Shown: piece after piece, positions 16,746 to 23,831 of the stretch
Numbering within the stretch: the stretch's first letter is position 1
Layout: the number at the start of each line of letters is the position of its first letter
NCBI GenBank assembly: GCA_009783465.1
Contig: WRDM01000005.1
Coordinates: 33,872 to 97,871, forward strand
Reading direction: 5' to 3'
DNA: 64,000 nucleotides
Source of the DNA: Phycisphaerae bacterium
Lineage (GTDB): Bacteria > Planctomycetota > Phycisphaerae > SM23-33
Position numbers and translations under genes: made by a program
Notes under the pieces: model-generated
What the model was told of the DNA's origin: nothing
Database searches by the model: none
The model's input: the letters and a program-made list of their open reading frames with translations, nothing else

Positions 16746-17774
16746 TCACACCGACGCTTTCGCGGCGGCGTTGGCGCGGAGTTGGTCCATTTTGGCGAGC
16801 ACTTCCTTGGCCATTCGGCTGTTGGGGAAATTTCGGATGATGTCCTCGCCGACGGTGATGGCGTTGTTCCACTGGCCTTCGGCGACCTGGATGGCGAACT
16901 GCACGCCGAGGGTGTGGAGTTTGGCCCGGAAGACGCCGCGCGCGGAGTCCTGCAACGCGGCGGCCTCTTGCGGCGTGAGGTATGTGTCGAGTTGTTTGAG
17001 CAGGTCGATGCTCGCGTCGAGGTCATTGCGTCGGACGGCTTCGCCGTAGGCCTGGAGCAGGTCGCGTTTGTGTCTTGCCTTGGCGGACTCGATGCGTGAG
17101 GGCAGGGCGGTCACCTTGGCGTTGGTCGGGTAGGCCTGCACCAACGGAGCAACCTCTCGGGCCGCCCGTAGCCATTCGCGACGCTCGATGAGTTCCTCCA
17201 CCCGCTTGACGGCCAGGTCCGTCCGGCCTTCGATGGTCGCCTGCCTCGTGGTGGCGACTTCCTTTCGCAGCGCGATCGCCTCCTGCGCGTACGCGGGCCG
17301 CTGCTCGACCGAACTGATGAGCTGCTCGGCGGCGGTGTAGTCCTGACGCACGAGCATCTGATGGACCATCTCGCGAATGGCGTCCACTTCGCGGTCGTGG
17401 TAGAGCAGCGTCTTGGCCTGCTCGCTGAGCGTCAGCAGGTCGGCGATTTTGCGGCTGTTGGCGGTTTGGTTTTCCAGCAGCGTTTCCAGCCGGCTGACCT
17501 GTTCGTTGAGTGAGGCCGAACTGGTCGCGTTGGCGACAAGCGCATGGACCGCGCCATGCGTTACGATCGCCCAGGCCGCCACCACCAACACCAGCAGCAC
17601 GCCCAGGGCGGCCCCCCACGCGACGGGGCTGGTCCACGACGTGCCCTGGGAGATCACGAAAACCAATTGCGCGATCCCCGTCGCCAGCGCAACGGCCAAA
17701 ACGGTCAATGTCAGAATCAAGGCCACCTTCGACAGGGACCCGACCCACGCAAATCGGCCTTTACGATCCGGCAT
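16746..17774 (-). CDS. Membrane-anchored helical/TPR-like protein of unknown function
   Basis: 342 residues. Two transmembrane helices near 16-40 (VALILTLTVLAVALATGIAQ) and 50-72 (WGAALGVLLVLVVAAWAIV), then a coiled-coil-like stretch (SLNEQVSRLETLLENQ) and a long helical region with tetratricopeptide spacing (YTAAEQLISSVEQRPAYAQE, WNNAITVGEDIIRNFPNSRM). The N-terminus starts PDRKGRFAW with no signal peptidase site, so the helical region probably faces the cytoplasm. No family recognised. RBS region before 17774 contains AAAGGAACG. Confidence 0.75.
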   Translation of the reverse strand: MPDRKGRFAWVGSLSKVALILTLTVLAVALATGIAQLVFVISQGTSWTSPVAWGAALGVLLVLVVAAWAIVTHGAVHALVANATSSASLNEQVSRLETLLENQTANSRKIADLLTLSEQAKTLLYHDREVDAIREMVHQMLVRQDYTAAEQLISSVEQRPAYAQEAIALRKEVATTRQATIEGRTDLAVKRVEELIERREWLRAAREVAPLVQAYPTNAKVTALPSRIESAKARHKRDLLQAYGEAVRRNDLDASIDLLKQLDTYLTPQEAAALQDSARGVFRAKLHTLGVQFAIQVAEGQWNNAITVGEDIIRNFPNSRMAKEVLAKMDQLRANAAAKASV

Positions 17775-17857
17775 GACACGTTCCTTTCACGGGGCTTACG
17801 CCCCCGCGGCTCATGATGAAGAATACAGGAAACCACGGGGAATGTCTAGGGGGCGCA

Positions 17858-18107
17858 GGGGTTTTCAGCTCTCATGGCACGACGGAATCATCTGTTCGAG
17901 GGAGGCAAGCCAATAGCCAGTAGCCAGTAGGTATGGAAAGACAAGGGCGAAACGGCAATGAAAGTGGGAACGAGCGTTGGTGTGGCGACAATTGGGATCG
18001 TGTAATGATGAACAATCTTTGCCATACCTGATGGCTACTGGCTACTGGCTTGCCTCCCTCGAGCGAGTCGTTCGTTCGCGCCGCGAGAATGGAAAAACCC
18101 TGCAGGG
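17858..18107. repeat. Repeat E6
   Basis: Complete copy: outer shell with GTTTTCAGCTCTCATGGCAC against GAGAATGGAAAAACC, TAGCCA arms, core GGTATGGAAAGACAAGGGCG to GCCATACC. Confidence 0.9.
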
Positions 18108-18134
18108 TCGCGTAGCGTTGCGTCGCGGACTCAC

Positions 18135-18140
18135 TATAAT
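18135..18140 (+). promoter_or_regulatory. Candidate -10 element (TATAAT) for the rhomboid gene
   Basis: Perfect TATAAT 46 bases before the start codon; only a weak -35 (TAGCGT, 16 bases upstream). Confidence 0.4.
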
Positions 18141-18186
18141 GTCGCTAGTGGCGGATCGTCGTGCGTTGGCCGATGTAGGGAGCAGC

Positions 18187-19098
18187 ATGGGACTGTACAA
18201 TCGACCGTACTGGAAAGATTCCGACAACCCGTCCTCCTCGCCGGGGAGGGGGATCGGCTTGCCGCCGTTTGGGCGGGTGGTGAAGTGGCTGCTCATCATC
18301 AACGTCGCGGTGTATGTGCTGCAACTGTTCCTGAACTCCTGGCTGATTCCGGCGTTGGCGGTGTCGCCCTCGACGTGGTGGCAGCCGTGGCGGTACGTGA
18401 CGTTTCAGTTTCTGCACGGCGGGACGTGGCACCTGCTGTTGAACATGCTGGGCGTGTGGTTCATCGGCACGCCGCTGGAGAAGCTTTGGGGCGGGCGGCG
18501 GTTTTTGGCGTTTTACCTGACGTGCGGCGTGGCGGCGGGCGTGTCGTATCTGGGGCTGTCGACGCTCACGTCGACCATCGCGTTCGACACGCCGCTGGTG
18601 GGCGCCAGCGGCGGCGTGTACGGGTTGCTGCTGGCGGCGGCGGTGCTGCTGCCGCACATGAACCTGATTTTCCTGTTCTTCCCCGTGCCGATCCGGCTGG
18701 CGGTGATCATATTGATGGTGTTGATTTTGTTGGATCTCGGCAGCGGCTTGAGTCATGGCGCGACGAGCCAGACGTACAGTCAGATGGCCCATTTCGGCGG
18801 CGCGGTGACGGGGGCGATCTGGATTCTGATTCCGCGGCTGCGGCGTGGCGAAGGCGAGATGAGCGAATTCGCGCCCCAGCGCGAGCGAAAAAAAGGACGC
18901 CGCAACCGCTGGGCCGACAAACGCGCAAAGGAAGAGCAGCAGGAACTGGCCGAGCAGGCGGACGTGGACCGCATTCTCGAGAAAATCTCTCAGCACGGCC
19001 TGGCGAGCATCAGCCGCCGCGAACGAAAAATCCTCAATGACGCCACCACCCGCCAACGTCAACGCGACCGCGAAAACGACCGTGAATTGCGGCTGTGA
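18187..19098 (+). CDS. Rhomboid family intramembrane serine protease
   Basis: 303 residues. The six-helix rhomboid core is complete: WRYVTFQFLHGGTWHLLLNM (loop 1 and helix 2), the nucleophile motif VGASGGVYGLLLAA with Ser near 141, and the partner His in MAHFGGAVTG near 202. Cleaves helices of membrane proteins within the bilayer. A charged tail rich in Arg/Lys/Glu (RERKKGRRNRWADKRAKEEQ and RDRENDRELRL at the end) extends about 80 residues into the cytoplasm, as in many planctomycetal rhomboids. ATG 18187 follows AGGGAG by 4 bases; upstream in-frame codons run into repeat E6. Confidence 0.9.
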   Translation: MGLYNRPYWKDSDNPSSSPGRGIGLPPFGRVVKWLLIINVAVYVLQLFLNSWLIPALAVSPSTWWQPWRYVTFQFLHGGTWHLLLNMLGVWFIGTPLEKLWGGRRFLAFYLTCGVAAGVSYLGLSTLTSTIAFDTPLVGASGGVYGLLLAAAVLLPHMNLIFLFFPVPIRLAVIILMVLILLDLGSGLSHGATSQTYSQMAHFGGAVTGAIWILIPRLRRGEGEMSEFAPQRERKKGRRNRWADKRAKEEQQELAEQADVDRILEKISQHGLASISRRERKILNDATTRQRQRDRENDRELRL

Positions 19099-19134
19099 CG
19101 GACGGGAAGCCACGATGTGATACGTCGTGAATCG

Positions 19135-19332
19135 TTAATGCTCGACGACTTCGTTGTGCAGATTTTCGGGAACGAAGTTGTTCAGGGCGGCCATGTAGCA
19201 GCGAATGGCTTCGTCGAGTTTTTCCCTGGCCTCCTGACGGCTGTGGCCGCAGCTTTTGCAGCCGGGCAGGGCAGGGCACGTCGCCTGGAAAAACCCGTCC
19301 CGCGTCTGGCAGATGTGAATACAAAGTTTCAC
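19135..19332 (-). CDS. HicB-like antitoxin domain protein (orphan)
   Basis: 65 residues with the HicB partial RNase-H-like fold: KLCIHICQTRDGFFQATCPALPGC, then GHSRQEAREKLDEAI. The usual DNA-binding domain after it is absent, and no hicA lies next to it. GTG start at 19332. Convergent with the rhomboid gene, 36 bases apart. Confidence 0.72.
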   Translation of the reverse strand: MKLCIHICQTRDGFFQATCPALPGCKSCGHSRQEAREKLDEAIRCYMAALNNFVPENLHNEVVEH

Positions 19333-19390
19333 GGTTCACCTCCCCGCCACGTGGCGGTCGCGTTGCTCTCTCCTCAATACTAGGCGTCGA

Positions 19391-19423
19391 AAAGGCTGTA
19401 GACTGTAGACCGAAGGCTGTAGG
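19391..19423. repeat. Single T-type arm (T2)
   Basis: AAAAGGCTGTAGACTGTAGA and following GGCTGTAGG without an inverted partner nearby; a broken T element. Confidence 0.6.
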
Positions 19424-19445
19424 CGCGGCGTTTTGTGTCCGAAAA

Positions 19446-19552
19446 ACGTTTTCAGCGGCTTGCCTCTTTGCGCGGTAGAACGTGGTGCCAAACGAAACGT
19501 TCTACGGTACACCACGTTCTACAGCGCAAAGAGGCAAGCCGCTGAAAACATG
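19446..19552. repeat. Repeat H4
   Basis: GTTTTCAGCGGCTTGCCTCT with TTGCGCGGTAGAACGTGGTG and an almost exact inverse (CACCACGTTCTACAGCGCAA onward). About 105 bases in total. Confidence 0.88.
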
Positions 19553-19639
19553 CCACGAGTACGGTTGTCGCGCCGAACAGTCTGATCATCTGATAGTCTA
19601 ACCGTCTTTTTCGGAAAAGGGCGGTGCCCCGGGGAAAAC

Positions 19640-19832
19640 CCTGTCCAATTTTTTTGTGCGTTGCCATTGATTCCCGAGGTGGACATGGACAATGATTAGT
19701 GTAGCAGCACGGAGCGACGTGGCCGGAAGTGGTTTCTGGGCCAGCGGCGCCGGGATCAATAATTGAGGGAACCCGACCTGTGCGCTAAAAAGCTACCCGC
19801 CGGATCTATTCGGCGGGTAGCTGTGTTTTTTT
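19640..19832 (+). ncRNA. Candidate small RNA ending in an intrinsic terminator
   Basis: This stretch has no open frame on the + strand and belongs to none of the repeat families, yet ends in a textbook terminator that no + strand gene nearby needs (the rhomboid stops at 19098, then a minus-strand gene intervenes). Upstream of the terminator a hairpin GTGGCC/GGGCCA can form. The 5' end is arbitrary: no convincing promoter was found. SRP RNA, tmRNA and 6S signatures were looked for and not seen. Confidence 0.4.
19791..19832 (+). terminator. Rho-independent terminator
   Basis: Perfect 12-bp stem AGCTACCCGCCG / CGGCGGGTAGCT with loop GATCTATT, followed by GTGTTTTTTT. Confidence 0.88.
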
Positions 19833-19897
19833 AGGGGGAGGCGTTTTTTAACCACGGAGACGCAGAGGACACGGAGAGGGGGCTGGCAATTCATAGA

Positions 19898-20005
19898 AAT
19901 GTTTTCACTGGCTTGCTTTTTTGCGCTGTAGGGTGTCGTGGACTATAAAACGTTTTGTAGTCCACAACACCCTACAGCGCAAAAGGGCAAGCCAGTGAAA
20001 ACGAC
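19898..20005. repeat. Repeat H5
   Basis: Near-perfect palindrome: GTTTTCACTGGCTTGC opens and GGCAAGCCAGTGAAAAC closes; the inner arms CTGTAGGGTGTCGTGGACTA pair exactly around AAAACGTTTTG. Ends 5 bases before the stop codon of the oxidoreductase gene read from the other strand. Confidence 0.9.
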
Positions 20006-20010
20006 GGTGT

Positions 20011-21204
20011 TTACTTCACGTCTTTCAGCTTCACCCAGGCCTTTTGTGCGGCGGAGATGGAGGCGGCCTCCAGGACTCGCTGGGTCTGATAGGCGTCCTC
20101 GAAGCTCGGGAGCGGGACGGTCGGCTTTTTGCCGGCCAGGTCGAGGATCATGTCGTAGGCCATGTTCGTGAAGGCGTGCTCGTAGCCGATGATGTGAGCG
20201 TCGGGCCACCAGGCATGGGCGTACGGATGGCTGCCGCCGTGCGTGCACATGATCTTGGTCCAGCCTTGGACTTCGCGCGGGGCGGTGGCGTCGTAGTATT
20301 CCAGCCAGTTCATGTCCTCGAAGTTGAACCGCAGGCTGCCCTTGGTGCCGTTGATTTCGAAGCCGTTGCGGTTCTGGTTTCCGGTGGCCATGCGGGTGGC
20401 CTCGAAACTCGCGACCGCGCCGCCCTCGAACCGGGCCAGGAACAGCACGGCGTCGTCGACGGTGACTTTGCCCTTCTTGGCCGACCCCTTCATGCCGGAC
20501 GCCAGCCCGCCGCCGCTTTGCTGCGTGAGGATATCGCGTTCCTTGACGAACGTCTCCATGATCGAGCCGCAAATGTCCGTGACCTCCTCGCCGGTGACGA
20601 AGCGGGTCATGTCGATGATGTGGGCGCACAGGTCGCCGTGGCTGCCCGAGCCGGCGAGTTTCTTGTCGAACCGCCAGGCCAGCGGAATGTCTGGCGTCGC
20701 CCAGTCCTGCAAGTAGGCTGCCCGGACGTGGCGGATGTCGCCGACCTTGCCGGCCTTGACCAACTGATGCGCCAGCGCCACCGCGGGCACGCGGCGGTAG
20801 TTGTACCAGACGTACGTTTTGGCTTTTTTCGCCTTGCGGGCGGCGTTGGCCATCAGTCGGGCGTCGTCCAGCGTGCCGGCCAGCGGTTTTTCGCAGGAGA
20901 CGTTCTTGCCGCATTCGAGGGCGAAGACGGCCATCGGCATGTGCATGTTGTTGGGCGTGACGATGTCCACGAGGTCGATCTCGGGGTTGGAGGCGAGATC
21001 TTTCCAGTTGGTGGCGTACTGTTTCCAGTCCCAGCGTTTGGCGAAGGCGGCGAGATTTTTCTCGTCGTCCAGCGCGGTCGTCATGAGCTTGACGGGGCAC
21101 AGCGGCAGCTCGAAGAACCGCGACACCTGCGACCACGCGTTGGAATGCGTCCGCCCCATAAACGCCTGACCAATCAAACCAATGTTCAGTTGTCCGTTTG
21201 CCAT
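20011..21204 (-). CDS. Gfo/Idh/MocA family NAD(P)-dependent oxidoreductase
   Basis: 397 residues. Rossmann N-terminus NIGLIGQAFMGRTHSNAW, the VDIVTPNNMHMPMAVFAL strand-helix, the EKPLAGTLDDAR motif near 105 whose Lys is the usual catalytic residue, WYNYRRVPAV near 131, and the C-terminal alpha/beta domain with GSHGDLCAHIIDM, which contributes the substrate-binding Asp/His. Oxidises or epimerises a sugar, inositol or sugar-like hydroxyl; substrate unknown. Cytoplasmic, no signal peptide. Stands alone between H5 and V1. Its start is preceded by AGGAAAGGAACGGAC. Confidence 0.9.
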   Translation of the reverse strand: MANGQLNIGLIGQAFMGRTHSNAWSQVSRFFELPLCPVKLMTTALDDEKNLAAFAKRWDWKQYATNWKDLASNPEIDLVDIVTPNNMHMPMAVFALECGKNVSCEKPLAGTLDDARLMANAARKAKKAKTYVWYNYRRVPAVALAHQLVKAGKVGDIRHVRAAYLQDWATPDIPLAWRFDKKLAGSGSHGDLCAHIIDMTRFVTGEEVTDICGSIMETFVKERDILTQQSGGGLASGMKGSAKKGKVTVDDAVLFLARFEGGAVASFEATRMATGNQNRNGFEINGTKGSLRFNFEDMNWLEYYDATAPREVQGWTKIMCTHGGSHPYAHAWWPDAHIIGYEHAFTNMAYDMILDLAGKKPTVPLPSFEDAYQTQRVLEAASISAAQKAWVKLKDVK

Positions 21205-21335
21205 GTCCGTTCCTTTCCTGAATTGTTGAAGAGTGGCTTCATCATAAACGCCGGTGGGCGCGTGTCAAGCGCGCATTCGGAGAGTTGGGTTTTCGTGGCG
21301 TGTGGGTGAATGGGACCGGGGGTGCGAGGAAGGCG

Positions 21336-21424
21336 CTGTAGTTAACAGGTTGACAGGTTAACTAGTTAACTGGTGGTTCTGTCCAGTCAACTAGTTAACC
21401 AGTTAACTAGTCAACCAGTTACAG
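21336..21424. repeat. Repeat V1 (GTTAACTAGTTAAC-type palindrome)
   Basis: Arms made of GTTAAC, GGTTGAC and CTAGTTAAC steps, pairing about a centre near 21380. The right end overlaps the aroB stop codon (TTA on this strand), so that stop lies in the repeat. Confidence 0.85.
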
Positions 21425-22546
21425 CACCTCGACCGCCCTGGCCACGTTGTCGGGTGTGATGTCGTCGAAGATGGCGGCGGCGCCGAGCATGACGGGGAGG
21501 ATCATCCTGACCTGGCCTGCCTGGGTTTTTTTGTCGCGTTGCATGACGTTCCAGATGTCCGTCGTCGTGGGGCGCGGGACATTTTCGAGGTCGTCGAATT
21601 TCGTCGGCAGGCCCAGCGTGGCCAACAGTTTGGTGACGCGCTGGCAGGCTTCGCGTTCGAGCAGGCCTCGCGAGCGGGCCAATTCGCAGGCGGCCGTCAT
21701 GCCCAGCGAGACGGCGGCGCCGTGGCCGATCCGCTCGTAACCGACGAGGGTTTCGACGGCGTGGCCGATGGTGTGGCCGAAGTTCAGCAGGGCGCGGTCG
21801 CCGGCTTCGCGTTCGTCGCCGGCGACGATTTCGGCCTTGATGGCGACGTTTCGGGCGACGAGTTCGACGAGCGTTTCCTCGTCGCGTTGGATGATGGCGG
21901 CGGTGTGATCTTCCATGAATTCCAGCAGGGCGCGGTCGCGGATGACGGCGTGTTTGACGCACTCGGCCAGGCCGTCGACGAACTGCGGGTGCGGCAGCGT
22001 GGCGAATGTGTTCACGTCGATGAGCACACCGCGTGGCTGATGGAACGCGCCGACGAGGTTCTTGCCGGCGGGGTGGTCGACGGCGGTTTTCCCGCCGACA
22101 CTGGCGTCGACGGCGGCCAGCAGCGTGGTGGGACAGACCAGCCAGTCGAGGCCTCGCAGCGCGGTGGCGGCGACGAATCCGGCGATGTCGCTGGTGACGC
22201 CTCCGCCGAGGGCGACGATGAGCGTTCGTCGGTCGATGGGGGGTGTCAGTCGCAGCAGTCCGTCCATGAGCGAGGCGTAGGTGGTGAGCGTTTTGTTGGG
22301 TTCGCCGGCGGGGACGGTGAGCTGCCTCGTGGCGAAGTCAGCCTCCAGCAGCGAGGCGACGACCGATTGCGCATAGAGCGGCGCGACGGTAGCGTCGGCC
22401 AGCACGACAGCGCGCCGAGGCGGGGCGTCGCCGCCGAGATCGAGGGCCTGCCGCGCGAACGCGCCAAGGCCGGCCAGCAGGTTCGCGCCCACGTGCACGT
22501 CATATCGTCGGGCGCCCAGTTCAACGGGGATTGCTTGGGTCGTCAT
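21419..22546 (-). CDS. aroB: 3-dehydroquinate synthase
   Basis: Second enzyme of the shikimate pathway: converts 3-deoxy-arabino-heptulosonate-7-phosphate to 3-dehydroquinate using NAD and a divalent metal. 375 residues, normal for the family. Seen: GEPNKTLTTYASLMDGLL, GGGVTSDIAGFVAATALRG near 111-129 (NAD binding), TTLLAAVDASVGGKTAVDHP near 140-160, ECVKHAVIRD and the metal-binding LLNFGHTIGHAVE near 252-264. It overlaps the end of the upstream gene by 26 bases on the same strand, so the two are probably co-transcribed. Confidence 0.95.
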   Translation of the reverse strand: MTTQAIPVELGARRYDVHVGANLLAGLGAFARQALDLGGDAPPRRAVVLADATVAPLYAQSVVASLLEADFATRQLTVPAGEPNKTLTTYASLMDGLLRLTPPIDRRTLIVALGGGVTSDIAGFVAATALRGLDWLVCPTTLLAAVDASVGGKTAVDHPAGKNLVGAFHQPRGVLIDVNTFATLPHPQFVDGLAECVKHAVIRDRALLEFMEDHTAAIIQRDEETLVELVARNVAIKAEIVAGDEREAGDRALLNFGHTIGHAVETLVGYERIGHGAAVSLGMTAACELARSRGLLEREACQRVTKLLATLGLPTKFDDLENVPRPTTTDIWNVMQRDKKTQAGQVRMILPVMLGAAAIFDDITPDNVARAVEVL

Positions 22547-23732
22547 TCGGGGGTCTCTTTTCCTTTTTCCAGTCTTCGACGGCCTGCCGGAGGGCGGGGT
22601 CGACCGGGCCGTCCGCGGGGGGTGTCGGCGGCAGCCCTTTGGCCTGTTTGAAATCCTCGACCGCTCTTCGGAGTTCGGGATCGACGGCGTCGCACTCGCC
22701 GGCGACGGGCGCCGACGGCGCGGACGGGGCGGTGAAATGGATCGGCGCGCGGCGTCGCAGGCCCCTTCGCGCCGACAGCCACAGGGCGAATCCCGCCACG
22801 ATGACGATGCCGATGATGATCGTCGGCCAGGGGATCGGCGACTTCGGCACGCCGGCCTGCCACAGGATGATGACGGGCGTGTCGTGCACGTTGCCGTCGG
22901 TGCCCATGGCGGCTCGCACGCGGTAGAAGATGGCTGTCCCCTGGAGCGTTCGCGGCTCGAAGAAGCTGCTCCAGCCGTCTTTGACGTCGTCGGGCCTGCC
23001 CAGGAGCGGCATGGGGTTGATGGTGGTGTAGACGAAGACAGGGCTGCGGTCGGCGTCGTTGCCGGCGGCGCGGTCGGTGGCGAAGAGTTCCCAGACCGGC
23101 AGCGCGTCGGAGACGTACAGGTCGCCGGTGTCGGGGTTTTGGACGGCCTTCAGACCGCGGCCTGTGACTTGCCTCGCGCGGTAGACGTTCAGGTTGGCCA
23201 GGATCGGGTGGTAGCGGAAACTCTCGGGATGGTCGCGGAGCGTGGCGACGCGGATGGGTTCGACGCGATGATAGTCGGCCTTGTCGAGCGGGCCTATGGA
23301 GGCGACGCGCGCGATCATGATCGGCAAGGCGGCGTCGGCGTCGCCCGGCTGCGTCGAGCGGTCCCTGACGCCGCTGAGGACGTGCTTTTCGTACTCCGAA
23401 AACGTCATGCCCTTGGCGACCTGCTCCGGCACGGATTTATTGGCCAGCGGAGCGAACCCCGTTTCCGCCGACGCCGCGGGCGCGGTCGCCTGCGCGGCGG
23501 CGGACAGTGTGCAGAACGTCGCGAGCACCGTCAGCAGGAATAAGGCTGTGGGCTGTAGGCTGTAGGCTGTAGGCGCGGACTTATGAATCCTCAGGCCAAA
23601 TTTTTCATAAGCCTGCGCCCACAGCCTACAGCCCACAACCCACAGCCGAAAAAGGGATACGTACGACACGACGGTCCAAAAGAACGCGGTGAAAGACTCC
23701 GACGACACGGAATGTCTTGGGTAGTATCTCAT
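22521..23732 (-). CDS. Exported or membrane-anchored protein of unknown function with repeat-interrupted N-terminus
   Basis: 403 residues as drawn. A hydrophobic export segment ALFLLTVLATFCTLSAAAQA is followed by a soluble domain (SYRYH-like strands; PVFVYTTINPMPLLG), one transmembrane helix near the end (WPTIIIGIVIVAGFALWLSA) and two similar cytoplasmic units, DPELRRAVEDFKQAKGLPPT and DPALRQAVEDWKKEKRPP. Repeat T3 lies between the only convincing ATG (23732) and the export segment, giving residues about 28-62 (RLWVVGCRLW, APTAYSLQPT). The start is therefore doubtful. No family recognised. Confidence 0.6.
   Translation of the reverse strand: MRYYPRHSVSSESFTAFFWTVVSYVSLFRLWVVGCRLWAQAYEKFGLRIHKSAPTAYSLQPTALFLLTVLATFCTLSAAAQATAPAASAETGFAPLANKSVPEQVAKGMTFSEYEKHVLSGVRDRSTQPGDADAALPIMIARVASIGPLDKADYHRVEPIRVATLRDHPESFRYHPILANLNVYRARQVTGRGLKAVQNPDTGDLYVSDALPVWELFATDRAAGNDADRSPVFVYTTINPMPLLGRPDDVKDGWSSFFEPRTLQGTAIFYRVRAAMGTDGNVHDTPVIILWQAGVPKSPIPWPTIIIGIVIVAGFALWLSARRGLRRRAPIHFTAPSAPSAPVAGECDAVDPELRRAVEDFKQAKGLPPTPPADGPVDPALRQAVEDWKKEKRPPNDDPSNPR
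23548..23648. repeat. Repeat T3 inside a 5' coding region
   Basis: GGCTGTGGGCTGTAGGCTGT at the left and ACAGCCTACAGCCCACAACC at the right around about 40 bases. Read on the minus strand it stays open and joins the start to the signal segment of the 22521-23732 gene. Confidence 0.85.
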
Positions 23733-23831
23733 ATTTCCATGGTATGATAAGCGGCCAGCGGGTTCAATGAAACCGCCTGGATTTGCCGAAAAAATCGTGT
23801 AGCCGTGTGGCGGACCGGAGAACAGGAGACC

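Noticed and set aside
19640..19832. Identification as SRP RNA, tmRNA or 6S RNA
   Set aside because: No GGAAGCAGC-type loop, no tRNA-like ends, and no long bubble closed by a stem.
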